A DNA stretch of 64,000 nucleotides from Kineothrix sp. IPX-CK. Its GTDB lineage: Bacteria > Bacillota > Clostridia > Lachnospirales > Lachnospiraceae. Positions 26,072-33,529 of the stretch are shown here, piece after piece; the stretch's first letter is position 1; every line of letters begins with the position of its first letter. The notes under the pieces are model-generated. The model was given only the letters and a program-made list of their open reading frames with translations, had not been told where the DNA came from and did not search any database. The position numbers and the translations under genes were made by a program. Location of the stretch: positions 248,001 to 312,000 of the forward strand of contig NZ_CP146256.1 of NCBI RefSeq assembly GCF_039134705.1. The letters are read 5' to 3'.

Positions 26072-26791
26072 TTATGTATCCTTTCCGGACATAGCTTTTA
26101 AGGCTTCGCCATCCAGCAGGAGAATATTTTTGTTGCCGACGGGACGGATGATGCCTTCAGTTTCCAATTGCCCGAGCTTCCTGCTTACGGTTTCGCGGGC
26201 GACCCCGAGGAAATTGGCAATGCCTTCGCGGCTTAGAGGCAGACGAATGAGGATTCCTTCCGGTGCGGGTTCCCCGTATTTATCGGCAAAGTCCAGAAGA
26301 AGTCCGCCAATACGTCCATCCAGACTGCGTACTCCCATGCTTTGCATCGTACTTTCCATGCGCGCAATTCGCTCTTCCAGTGTTTCGATGATCTTTACAG
26401 CAATACCCGGATGGGCAAATAATATTTTATAAAAATCTTCTTTTGTAAAAATGCAAGTTTTAGTAGTTTCCAGCGCCTCTGCCGTATAAGCGGATTTTTG
26501 ACCGCCGAATAAGTTCCGTTCACCAAAAAAATCTCCTTCGGAAAACACATGAAGAATCTGTTCCCTGCCTTCAGGTGTAATCTTAAATCCTTTAACACGA
26601 CCTTCATTTATGATTATGAGAGAACGGAGGCTGTCCCCTTCCGAAAAGAGAATTTCACCCTTCTGATAATTATTATGCTTTATTATGGAGGAGATATGGC
26701 TCATTTCCTCTTGGCTCAAGGAAGAAAATATAGGAACTTTGTGCATGCAAAGATTATGGGAACATTCTCCCGTGCAATAATTACATTTCAT
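26072..26791 (-). CDS. Crp/Fnr-family regulator with N-terminal cysteine cluster (FNR-like)
   Basis: 239 residues: a cyclic-nucleotide-binding-like sensor domain (about 20-140), dimerisation helix (MESTMQSMGV region) and C-terminal winged HTH. The recognition helix contains R-E200-T-V-S203-R204, the E-x-x-S-R pattern by which FNR reads TTGAT. Four cysteines lie in the first 15 residues (3, 6, 10, 15), suggesting an oxygen- or NO-sensitive [4Fe-4S] cluster as in FNR, although the spacing differs from E. coli. ATG 26791 follows AAGGAGG. An FNR box lies just past its 3' end, before the DUF1858 operon, the likely target. Confidence 0.88.
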   Translation of the reverse strand: MKCNYCTGECSHNLCMHKVPIFSSLSQEEMSHISSIIKHNNYQKGEILFSEGDSLRSLIIINEGRVKGFKITPEGREQILHVFSEGDFFGERNLFGGQKSAYTAEALETTKTCIFTKEDFYKILFAHPGIAVKIIETLEERIARMESTMQSMGVRSLDGRIGGLLLDFADKYGEPAPEGILIRLPLSREGIANFLGVARETVSRKLGQLETEGIIRPVGNKNILLLDGEALKAMSGKDT

Positions 26792-26924
26792 CGTAGAACC
26801 TCCTTGTAACTGTTATTGAGTTTATTATATAGTCTGGCTTCCCGATAAACAACCTTCCATTTGAAATAACAGGAGTATTCCATTTTTTTAAAGATACGAA
26901 AGGCAAAGATTTATTAAAAAGTAG

Positions 26925-26973
26925 TTGCACTATATATCAATATGATATATAGTATATATATCATATTGATATA
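26925..26973 (+). promoter_or_regulatory. Promoter with twin palindromic operators (probable PadR site)
   Basis: TTGCAC (26925-26930), 17 bases, then TATAGT (26948-26953). TATATCAATATGATATA (26933-26949) fills the spacer and its reverse complement (26957-26973) follows the -10; each is itself nearly palindromic, and they are 24 bp apart. Binding would block polymerase. The PadR-type regulator in this operon is the natural candidate. Confidence 0.75.
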
Positions 26974-26985
26974 TGGAGGGCTTTT

Positions 26986-27735
26986 ATGAAGCGGCAGAAT
27001 ATTAGAAAACTATGTATTATAATATCCTTGCTTTTGTTCCCTGTGACCTTGTATTATTTTTCTCCGGCGATTATTATCAATGCCGGACTGAATGGAATCA
27101 TTAACGGAAGCTTTATTGTGTTCCTGCTGATGTTTTTACTTTCTGTTCCTTTCGGAAGAATTTTCTGTGCCTATGCCTGTCCCGCAGGCGGGCTTCAGGA
27201 ATGTGCCTTTATGATCAATGACAGAATTCCGAAACAAGGCATTAGGAATTATATTAAATATATCATCTGGTTTCTATGGATCGGAGCAGTTGTTTTCTGC
27301 TATTTTTATAAAGGGGAAATTGCCGGAGTAGATTTTTTCTTCCTGACGGATCATGGAATTTCCGTAGCGAACATTTATACATACATCATTTATTACGGGA
27401 TTATATTGTTAATTTTCATCCCATCTATTCTGGGAGGAAAAAGAGTATTCTGCCATTATTTCTGCTGGATGGCTCCGTTTATGGTGCTTGGAACGAAACT
27501 GCGCCGCTTGCTGCGTTTACCGGGCCTTCATGTGTCGGCTCATAAAGAAGAATGTATTTCCTGCGGAAAGTGTGATCGGAACTGTCCCATGGGATTAGAG
27601 GTAAAAGAGATGGCAAAAGCGGGAGAAATAACGAGCATGGAATGTATCCAGTGCGGAGCATGCATTGATGTATGTCCGCAAAATGTATTATACTATAAAA
27701 TGAATCCTTCGAATAAAAGTAGAAAGCAAAAGTGA
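26986..27735 (+). CDS. NapH/YccM-like membrane iron-sulfur protein
   Basis: 249 residues. Four or five predicted transmembrane helices are followed by a cytoplasmic tail with two [4Fe-4S] motifs (ECISCGKCDRNCP and ECIQCGACIDVCP). The membrane part carries paired cysteine motifs FCAYACP and FCHYFCW typical of the NapH/MauN/YccM group, which pass electrons between the quinol pool or soluble carriers and partner proteins. GGAGG precedes the start. It leads a three-gene operon with a PadR regulator and a flavodoxin-like protein, suggesting a ferredoxin/flavodoxin-linked electron path. The terminal acceptor is not encoded here. Confidence 0.87.
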   Translation: MKRQNIRKLCIIISLLLFPVTLYYFSPAIIINAGLNGIINGSFIVFLLMFLLSVPFGRIFCAYACPAGGLQECAFMINDRIPKQGIRNYIKYIIWFLWIGAVVFCYFYKGEIAGVDFFFLTDHGISVANIYTYIIYYGIILLIFIPSILGGKRVFCHYFCWMAPFMVLGTKLRRLLRLPGLHVSAHKEECISCGKCDRNCPMGLEVKEMAKAGEITSMECIQCGACIDVCPQNVLYYKMNPSNKSRKQK

Positions 27736-27742
27736 GAAAAAA

Positions 27743-28294
27743 ATGGCATCGGAGAAAAAATTAGATTGCGTAATTTTAGGACTGCTTAGCCACGAAGAGT
27801 TAACCGGCTACGAAATAAAAAAGAGAATGGATACTTCGCTTAAATATTTCTGGGGTGCAAGCTATGGAAGCATATACCCGACCTTGAGCGGTCTGGTAGA
27901 GCGCGGACTCGCCACGAAGCGAGAGGATGGAGAAAGCAGCCGGGGGAAGCTGATTTATACTATTACGGACGCAGGACGCGCTTACCTGGGGGAATGGCTA
28001 ACCCTTCCAGTTGAAAAGGACGAGCTTCGTTATGAGACGCTGCTTAAGCTGTTTTTCGGAAGCGAAGCAGGGGCGGGGCAGACGCTGAGTCATATCGAAG
28101 CGTTCAGAAAAAAAATCGAGCAGGAACTTCCGTATCTTATAGCCTCGGAGGAAATACTGGAAAAGGTGAAGGACATGGAGGCGGCCCACGAATATTATCT
28201 TCTTACCGTCAGATTCGGAATCCGGACATATCGCGCATATCTGGAATGGTGTGAGGAAGCTGAAGAAATATTAAAAACTATGGAGGAGAAATAA
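27743..28294 (+). CDS. PadR-family transcriptional regulator
   Basis: 183 residues: an N-terminal winged HTH (about 8-85; VILGLLSHEELTGYEIKKRM, then ASYGSIYPTLSGLVERGL) and a C-terminal dimerising coiled region (about 100-180, the Vir_act_alpha_C type). PadR proteins are usually repressors released by small, often phenolic or toxic, ligands. The gene lies 7 bases after the NapH-like gene. The two AT-rich palindromes over the operon promoter make autoregulation likely. Confidence 0.9.
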   Translation: MASEKKLDCVILGLLSHEELTGYEIKKRMDTSLKYFWGASYGSIYPTLSGLVERGLATKREDGESSRGKLIYTITDAGRAYLGEWLTLPVEKDELRYETLLKLFFGSEAGAGQTLSHIEAFRKKIEQELPYLIASEEILEKVKDMEAAHEYYLLTVRFGIRTYRAYLEWCEEAEEILKTMEEK

Positions 28295-28298
28295 AAAA

Positions 28299-28781
28299 AT
28301 GAAGACATTAGTAGTATATTATTCAATGGATGGGAATACAAAATTTGCTGCTGAACTGATCGCCAGGGATCTTAGCGCTGATATTATGCCCCTTGAGCCA
28401 ATAAAAAACTATCCCCGCAGTACCATAGGCAAATACATCCTTTGCGGCAAAGCCGCTACCTTCGGAGAAAAACCCAAATTAAAGCCATACTTGTATGATC
28501 CGGCAGATTATGAAAGAATCATCATTGGAACTCCTGTCTGGAACAGCAGACTGGCGGCGCCTATCAATACCTTCTTAAAAAATAGTGATATGAAAAACAA
28601 AACGACGTCTGCTTTTTTCAGCAGTGCGGGCGGTGATGCGGGGAAATGCATTGCTAAGCTGAATGAGAAGTTAGGGCATATGGAAGGGACTTTGAGCTTA
28701 ATCAATGCGAAGAAGAACGAAGAGCTTACACAGAAGAGAGTCGGTGAGTTTGTAGATCAAATAAATGCTTGCCTCAAGTAA
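28299..28781 (+). CDS. Flavodoxin-like protein
   Basis: 160 residues with the flavodoxin fold. The N-terminal FMN phosphate loop reads YYSMDGNTKFAAE (residues about 6-18); later segments GTPVWNSRLAAPINTFL and FFSSAGGDAGKC match the isoalloxazine-flanking loops of the flavodoxin/NADPH-reductase-like family. It starts 4 bases after the PadR stop and ends within a bidirectional terminator. It probably carries electrons for, or receives them from, the NapH-like membrane protein. Confidence 0.87.
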   Translation: MKTLVVYYSMDGNTKFAAELIARDLSADIMPLEPIKNYPRSTIGKYILCGKAATFGEKPKLKPYLYDPADYERIIIGTPVWNSRLAAPINTFLKNSDMKNKTTSAFFSSAGGDAGKCIAKLNEKLGHMEGTLSLINAKKNEELTQKRVGEFVDQINACLK

Positions 28782-28800
28782 CGGCAAGCATTTATGTTTT
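28763..28800. terminator. Bidirectional terminator overlapping the flavodoxin 3' end
   Basis: AAATGCTTGCC (28763-28773) pairs with GGCAAGCATTT (28783-28793), followed by ATGTTTTT. The stop codon lies in the loop region. On the other strand it ends the P-II operon. Confidence 0.85.
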
Positions 28801-28806
28801 TCATCA

Positions 28807-29148
28807 TTATTTTGTTGGTCCGTCCGGTGGTGCTGATACATGGGTCATAACAAATTTATCCACCGGCATAGTAAAGCAGATGCTGTTGCACGGAGTGCCG
28901 AGCCCCGCTTTTTGCCTTACGGCATGGATAATTTTTTCGCTCATTTCCTCATCCACCACGCTGAGAATAATTTCCTTCTCCGTATCGATGGTGATGCCTA
29001 AGATCGACTTCGGCATAGGGCCTGAACCGCGGGCATTCAGGATAGTTGCTCCGCCTGACCCTTCCTTACGCATGATTTCCGCAACTTCGTCGGCGAAGCC
29101 AACGTTTACTATAATATATAACGCTTTTTTAGGACTAGATTCTGTCAC
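28807..29148 (-). CDS. P-II family signalling protein
   Basis: 113 residues with the ferredoxin-like P-II fold. ALYIIVNVGFADEVAEIMRKEG forms strand 1/helix 1, GATILNARGSG the T-loop base, and EIILSVVDEEMSEKIIHAV strand 3/helix 2. The canonical T-loop tyrosine region is missing, so it is probably not a GlnB/GlnK uridylylation target. GTG 29148 lies 7 bases after GGAGG and is preferred over an upstream TTG. It is the last gene of an operon with a second P-II-like protein and a DUF1538 membrane protein, and may gate that protein in response to nucleotides or metabolites. Confidence 0.85.
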   Translation of the reverse strand: MTESSPKKALYIIVNVGFADEVAEIMRKEGSGGATILNARGSGPMPKSILGITIDTEKEIILSVVDEEMSEKIIHAVRQKAGLGTPCNSICFTMPVDKFVMTHVSAPPDGPTK

Positions 29149-29165
29149 CGTTAATTCCTCCAAAA

Positions 29166-29480
29166 TTAAAAAGTAATGTTAATGGGTACGGTAAATGCGA
29201 TACCCGTGTTCGGTTTGTCAAAATGAAACTTGCTGACCAGCATACCCATTACTGCGTCAGCCTTTTTGCATGGGAGAAGGCAGGTTATCATGACCTTGTT
29301 CTCCTCCGGTACCAGCCCGAACATATCCCGCAGATAATCTGATCTGACCGAGCCCTTTCCATACATGACGGTTATCAGCCGTCCGCCCTCTGATGACAGC
29401 GATTCAACAAGGGAATCCTTCAGCTTTCTTCCGGCTATTATAGTTAAAAATTCCAAACAAGATGAAACATCATCGTGCAT
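29166..29480 (-). CDS. P-II-like protein, divergent
   Basis: 104 residues. FLTIIAGRKLKDSLVESLSS, RLITVMYGKGS and EENKVMITCLLPCKKADAVMGML follow the beta-alpha-beta pattern of P-II proteins, but the sequence is far from canonical GlnB. ATG 29480 is chosen because ACGGAGG lies upstream, although an in-frame ATG at 29513 exists; the gene overlaps the DUF1538 3' end by about 11 bases. Two unlike P-II-type proteins next to one transporter suggest a heteromeric or two-input regulator. Function inferred. Confidence 0.72.
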   Translation of the reverse strand: MHDDVSSCLEFLTIIAGRKLKDSLVESLSSEGGRLITVMYGKGSVRSDYLRDMFGLVPEENKVMITCLLPCKKADAVMGMLVSKFHFDKPNTGIAFTVPINITF

Positions 29481-31134
29481 CACTTCTTCTATCCTCCGTG
29501 GGGGAATCCCCATGCTTAAATTTTCTTTTCTTACGGCGTCTGCCGGTTCTTTCAGCTGAAACAACGGCATCGGTAGACGTAGCTTGTAAGACGAGCGATT
29601 CCAATTCCTGAATTTCTGCAAGCTCGTTTTCTTCCATGAATTTCTGTGTTTTTCTAAGTCTTATGTCATAAATAATACCCAAAGCCTGAACAGCGATTAA
29701 AGGCGTTACGGAAATAAATGCAATAATTCCGAATCCGTTTGTCAAAATCGACTGCGCACCCGCACCTTCCAAATCTGCAACGGCCTGGGCGGCTCCGAGG
29801 GTAAGAGGCGTTAGAAATGCCGATGTTAAGGCACCGCCGGTAACACCGCCGGAATCAAAGGCCAATCCCACGAAGAGATTCGAAGTGAATTTCATCATAA
29901 TGAGGGCTATGGCATAAAGCGGAATCAAAAACCAGAGTATATTTATTTGTGTTAATATTTTTACCATGGAAAATAGTGCGGCAAAACCGATACCGATAGC
30001 GAGCGTAGAACGAATCGCTATTTTCTTAATATGACCGTTGGTAATCTCTTCGAGCTGTTCGCCCAGTACCGTAACGGCAGGCTCGGAAAGTGTAATAGCG
30101 ACTCCGAGTACAAAGCCCACTAAAAGCAGCAGCCATTTGAACCATCCCGGACGCGAAGCATCCAAGAATACTTCACCGATATATTTGCCAGCAAACGCAA
30201 AGCCGAAATCAATTCCCGATAAGAAAATGAGAAGGCCCACATAAGTGGAAACGGAGCCGAGCAATATTTGAATCAGTTCCTTTTTCGGAAGCTTTATCAA
30301 GAAAAACTGGAACGGTAAGTATACGATCACGATTGGAAAGAGGGCTAAGGCGACGCCGGACACATTTGACTGGATAATCGCTCCTAAGCTTTCCGCTGCA
30401 CCCGGATCGTATACTCCGGCAGCCGGAAGGACTCCTCCGTTTACTGCATTTAAAATGATGCCATAGAAAAACAGCGCTAAAATAGGACCTACCGATGCAA
30501 GCCCAATGATTCCGAATGTGTCCTCGTTAGCCTTATGCTTTGACATGGTGCCGGAAACACCCAGGCCCAGTGCCAGTATGAAAGGAACGGAAATATCGCC
30601 GGTGGTTGCACCGCTTCCGTCGAAAGCCAATGCAACAAATTCTTCGGGTACAAAAAAGACGATAACAAAAATTGCAATATAGAGTATAGCAAATACAATC
30701 TTGATATTCAGGTCCTTCATGATTCGATACAAGGAAAATCCGACCAGCACACCGATGCCCGAACCCATAATCCATATGAACAGCGTCTCATCGATAATGT
30801 TCATAATCATATGCGTCTGACGGGCGAGCACTGCCAAGGCAGGTTCTGCAACCGTAGCGAGCAGACCGAACAGGAATCCGAAGAAAATGATGAAAATGGC
30901 TTTTTTCAGCTTCACAAGGGAGCTTCCCACCAGTTTGCCGATAGGCAGAATACTGATGCTCAAACCATCCAAAAACAGCGACTGTCCCAGAACAACACTC
31001 GTATAACCAACTATTAACTTGACATAATCGAATGCGTTCTCCATGGGAGCCACAAAAACACAAACGACAATGATTACTGCCGCGAGGGGCAGCGATGATA
31101 TAAAAACCTCTTTTAGTGTATTAAAAAATCTCAT
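29470..31134 (-). CDS. DUF1538 multi-pass membrane protein
   Basis: About 554 residues from ATG 31134, with 12 or more predicted transmembrane helices in two homologous halves. AEPALAVLARQ pairs with SEPAVTVLGEQ, and AFDGSGATTGDISVPF with AFDSGGVTGGALTSAF, so the protein is an internal duplication, typical of secondary transporters or channels. The family is annotated only as DUF1538; the substrate is unknown. Two P-II-like genes follow with overlaps, suggesting direct regulation. No good ribosome-binding site precedes ATG 31134; a TTG at 31212 directly behind the EFR1 remnant stop is an alternative. Confidence 0.8.
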   Translation of the reverse strand: MRFFNTLKEVFISSLPLAAVIIVVCVFVAPMENAFDYVKLIVGYTSVVLGQSLFLDGLSISILPIGKLVGSSLVKLKKAIFIIFFGFLFGLLATVAEPALAVLARQTHMIMNIIDETLFIWIMGSGIGVLVGFSLYRIMKDLNIKIVFAILYIAIFVIVFFVPEEFVALAFDGSGATTGDISVPFILALGLGVSGTMSKHKANEDTFGIIGLASVGPILALFFYGIILNAVNGGVLPAAGVYDPGAAESLGAIIQSNVSGVALALFPIVIVYLPFQFFLIKLPKKELIQILLGSVSTYVGLLIFLSGIDFGFAFAGKYIGEVFLDASRPGWFKWLLLLVGFVLGVAITLSEPAVTVLGEQLEEITNGHIKKIAIRSTLAIGIGFAALFSMVKILTQINILWFLIPLYAIALIMMKFTSNLFVGLAFDSGGVTGGALTSAFLTPLTLGAAQAVADLEGAGAQSILTNGFGIIAFISVTPLIAVQALGIIYDIRLRKTQKFMEENELAEIQELESLVLQATSTDAVVSAERTGRRRKKRKFKHGDSPTEDRRSDAR

Positions 31135-31212
31135 AGTAATATTACTATAACAGTTAATTTTGGAAGATGCAACCGTTTTGGGCCCTTTTATGCCGGAAAA
31201 CGGTAATCCCAA

Positions 31213-31760
31213 TTATTTCAGGTAGTCCAAAACGACTTTCCAGAGGAGCTTTTCGGCGGTAGAAAAATCCTGCACGGTCTGATCTTGAAAAAAGTCAGGA
31301 TTTTTATTCATGACCTCTAAGTCGAATCCCTCCTCCAACACGAAAAACTTGAGGATTCCCGGAGAAAGAGCCTTCCGGGGGCAGGCATAAATGCACCTCA
31401 AACATAACACACAATGAAAACCGAAGGCGGGCTTTCCATTCTTCATTTGGATGTTCTTCTTCGGACAGTTTCGGATACATAGCCCGCACTGATTACATTG
31501 TTTCGATGTGCGGATGGATGCTCCGAAAAATTTCGCGCCCAGATGCTCCCCTTTACCGATGGAGGCAAAGAACCTATCCTGAAGCTTGGGATGCGAAATT
31601 GGAGGGCATCACCAGCATATTTTCATATATGAATCGATAGCCCTTTCTTATTAATATGCGTTTGCAAAAGGTCCGGCAGGCAGTATTGGGTGAAATCTCT
31701 CCGCCTCCGGAAACAGATATAATGGCGGCGTAAGAATTAATATAATTGTACAACACTTTT
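31213..31760 (-). pseudogene. EFR1-like flavodoxin/ferredoxin protein, decayed
   Basis: Two frames together read as an EFR1-type protein. The upstream frame (31756-31574) gives a flavodoxin-domain piece with VSGGGEISPNTACR, KGYRF and NMLVMPSNF; it then runs into a stop, and the protein resumes in another frame from about 31590 to 31213. That piece carries two ferredoxin motifs (CNQCGLCIRNCP and CVLCLRCIYACP) and a normal-looking C-terminus. At least one frameshift is required. The first part of the flavodoxin domain, including the FMN loop, is missing because the next gene's stop lies only 26 bases upstream. Almost certainly non-functional. Confidence 0.75.
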
Positions 31761-31786
31761 GACTTATTGCGAATATCTTCTTTTTT

Positions 31787-32509
31787 CTATTTCAGCAATA
31801 GAGAAAGGGAGTGAAATACAAGGAATACACCGATAAGCCCGGCAATAGCAGGAGCGAGAATATCCGCCCACTTTGTCATCTGTGTCTTGATGATCTCATA
31901 GAAGCGGTCAAATTTACTTCTCGATTTCTTGTATATAAAGTATAAAATCATTAAGGGCGCTGTGTAAATCATATTATATACCGCAAGTATGAACGTCACT
32001 TGAAGAAACGTCAGCTGATAATTGAGAAGGATCGCCAGGAACGCGAAGTAAGGCAATGCGGTGGAAAGCTCCGATATCGTTGCCCCCGTGCCCAGGGCGA
32101 TTAGAGCCGCCGGAGATACTGATTTTATTTTTTTAGCCGCCTGCTCTTCGGCGTTAGCTTCGCTTTTTGCGGTGCAAAAGAATTCTTCCTTCATGGCCTT
32201 TAATTGTGAACCTAAAATCAAATAGCATACAGCAATCAAGAACGCGATGCCAAGAATCAGTTCTACGGTGAATATGACTCGTCCATACTTTTGAATGAGA
32301 GTCCCTAATAAATCGCCGATAAATGCAACCAGCCCAAAGTAGGCAAGGAATCCCCCTATGAAATTTGTGAGCCCGGTAGGAATGATGAAATACCAGATAT
32401 GTTTCGGCTTTTTAACCATTCCCTGCAAAACGAATTGCTGTGTGATAGCGATCGGATTGACGCTGTCCGCCGCACTTGTAACAATAGTAGAAAGTAATAA
32501 TCCCCACAT
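31787..32509 (-). CDS. GAP/LysE-like membrane protein under guanidine-riboswitch control
   Basis: 240 residues with six predicted transmembrane segments split by a charged loop (about 105-135). It opens with a DSVNPIAI motif in helix 1 and has GTGATISELSTALPYFAF in the second half; the pattern is that of the GAP (Sap)/LysE-like exporter superfamily. A perfect AAAGGAGG site precedes ATG 32509. The leader carries a guanidine-I riboswitch, whose known targets include guanidinium exporters of the SMR family and carboxylases, so this may be a guanidinium exporter of an unrelated family. The family name is moderately certain; the function is inference. Confidence 0.75.
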   Translation of the reverse strand: MWGLLLSTIVTSAADSVNPIAITQQFVLQGMVKKPKHIWYFIIPTGLTNFIGGFLAYFGLVAFIGDLLGTLIQKYGRVIFTVELILGIAFLIAVCYLILGSQLKAMKEEFFCTAKSEANAEEQAAKKIKSVSPAALIALGTGATISELSTALPYFAFLAILLNYQLTFLQVTFILAVYNMIYTAPLMILYFIYKKSRSKFDRFYEIIKTQMTKWADILAPAIAGLIGVFLVFHSLSLLLK

Positions 32510-32544
32510 ATTTATGTCCTCCTTTTCTATGGGAAAGGCTGGGC

Positions 32545-32669
32545 AATAAAATAAGCCCAGGAGTATTAATAATATCTCCTAGGCTTTTATCCCACCGTGT
32601 ACACAGTCCGTAAACTGTGCGTTTTCTCTCGGACCAGACCAATATCTCTATTGCGGAACCCTAAAAAAC
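32545..32669 (-). promoter_or_regulatory. Guanidine-I (ykkC) riboswitch with expression-platform terminator
   Basis: On the minus strand the leader reads through the conserved blocks of the ykkC class in order: AGGGTTCCGC (from about 32662), CTGGTCCGAGAGAAAAC, ACACGGTGGGATAAAAGCC, AGGAGA. AAGCCTAGGAG (32586-32576) can instead pair with CTCCTGGGCTT (32563-32553), followed by ATTTTATT, giving a terminator that competes with the aptamer's last segment. Ligand binding should therefore favour read-through. Subtypes for ppGpp and PRPP are related; the GGTCCGAGAG and AAAAGCC blocks fit subtype 1 (guanidine). Confidence 0.86.
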
Positions 32670-32694
32670 TTAATTTATTTATTTTTATGGCTAT

Positions 32695-32723
32695 AAGATA
32701 ACAAAAAGAAGCGAGGGTGTCAA
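32695..32723 (-). promoter_or_regulatory. Promoter of the riboswitch transcript
   Basis: On the minus strand, TTGACA (32723-32718), 17 bases, then TATCTT (32700-32695). Transcription would start near 32688, about 25 bases before the aptamer. It lies between the riboswitch and the preceding iron-transport gene, so the membrane protein has its own promoter. Confidence 0.75.
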
Positions 32724-32732
32724 TAGGTATTT

Positions 32733-33518
32733 TTAATCGTGTATCAAGGAGTAATCCGTACAAATCGGATATCCCTTATCCTTATTTTCCATAAGCACTG
32801 CCTCAATTTCATAGAGTTTTCTCAGATTTTCTACGAGAATCACATCTTTAGGCGTACCTTCGAACAGAATCTGTCCTTGCTTCATGCCTATGATATGATC
32901 GGCGAACTTGGAGGCATGATTTAACTCGTGAATGACCATGACGATGGTGGTCTTTTCTTCGCGGTTCAGTTTGCGCAGCAATTCCAAAATCTCTAATTGG
33001 TGAGCCATATCCAGATAAGTGGTAGGCTCATCCAGAAGCAGAACCCCGGTTTTCTGAGCAAGCGCCAGAGAAATCCAGACGCGCTGCCTTTGGCCGCCTG
33101 ACAATTCCTCTACCTTTCGTTCCTTAAGATCCAGAACCCCCGTTTTTTCCATAGCCCAGCGGATGATTTCGTGATCTTCCTTTTTCAGGCCGGATAATGG
33201 CTTTTGATAGGGAAAGCGCCCGTAAGCCACCAGTTCCTTTACTTGTATTCCTTCCGGGACCAGAGGACTTTGGGGCAGTACAGCCATTTTTTTTGCGAGA
33301 CTTTTAGGAGGCATCCGCCGGATGTCATCTCCGTGGAGACAGATACTGCCCCTTTTTGCCGGAATTGTTTTTGCGATTGCCTTTAGCAGCGTGGACTTGC
33401 CGCAGCCGTTAGGGCCAATCAGCATTGTTACTTTTCCTTTCGGTATGATGAGGCTGGCATCCGGAATGATAATTCTGTCCTCATATGCCGCTTGCAGATT
33501 CTTAATTTCAATTCCCAT
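32733..33518 (-). CDS. Iron-siderophore ABC transporter ATP-binding protein
   Basis: A cytoplasmic ATPase of the FecE/FepC type, 261 residues. Walker A is GPNGCGKST (about 33-41), the ABC signature LSGGQRQRVWISLALAQ lies near 140, and Walker B VLLLDEPTTYLDMAHQ and the switch His in VIHELNHA follow. It powers the two permeases encoded upstream in the operon (33530-35521). It is the last gene of the importer operon; the riboswitch promoter starts right after it. Confidence 0.93.
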   Translation of the reverse strand: MGIEIKNLQAAYEDRIIIPDASLIIPKGKVTMLIGPNGCGKSTLLKAIAKTIPAKRGSICLHGDDIRRMPPKSLAKKMAVLPQSPLVPEGIQVKELVAYGRFPYQKPLSGLKKEDHEIIRWAMEKTGVLDLKERKVEELSGGQRQRVWISLALAQKTGVLLLDEPTTYLDMAHQLEILELLRKLNREEKTTIVMVIHELNHASKFADHIIGMKQGQILFEGTPKDVILVENLRKLYEIEAVLMENKDKGYPICTDYSLIHD

Positions 33519-33529
33519 TTCCGTACCTC

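Noticed and set aside
32545..32669. A T-box or S-box leader
   Set aside because: No T-box (GGTGG-ACCGCG) or SAM-riboswitch motif is present; the ordered GGTTCCG, GGTCCGAGAG and AAAAGCC blocks fit the ykkC class.
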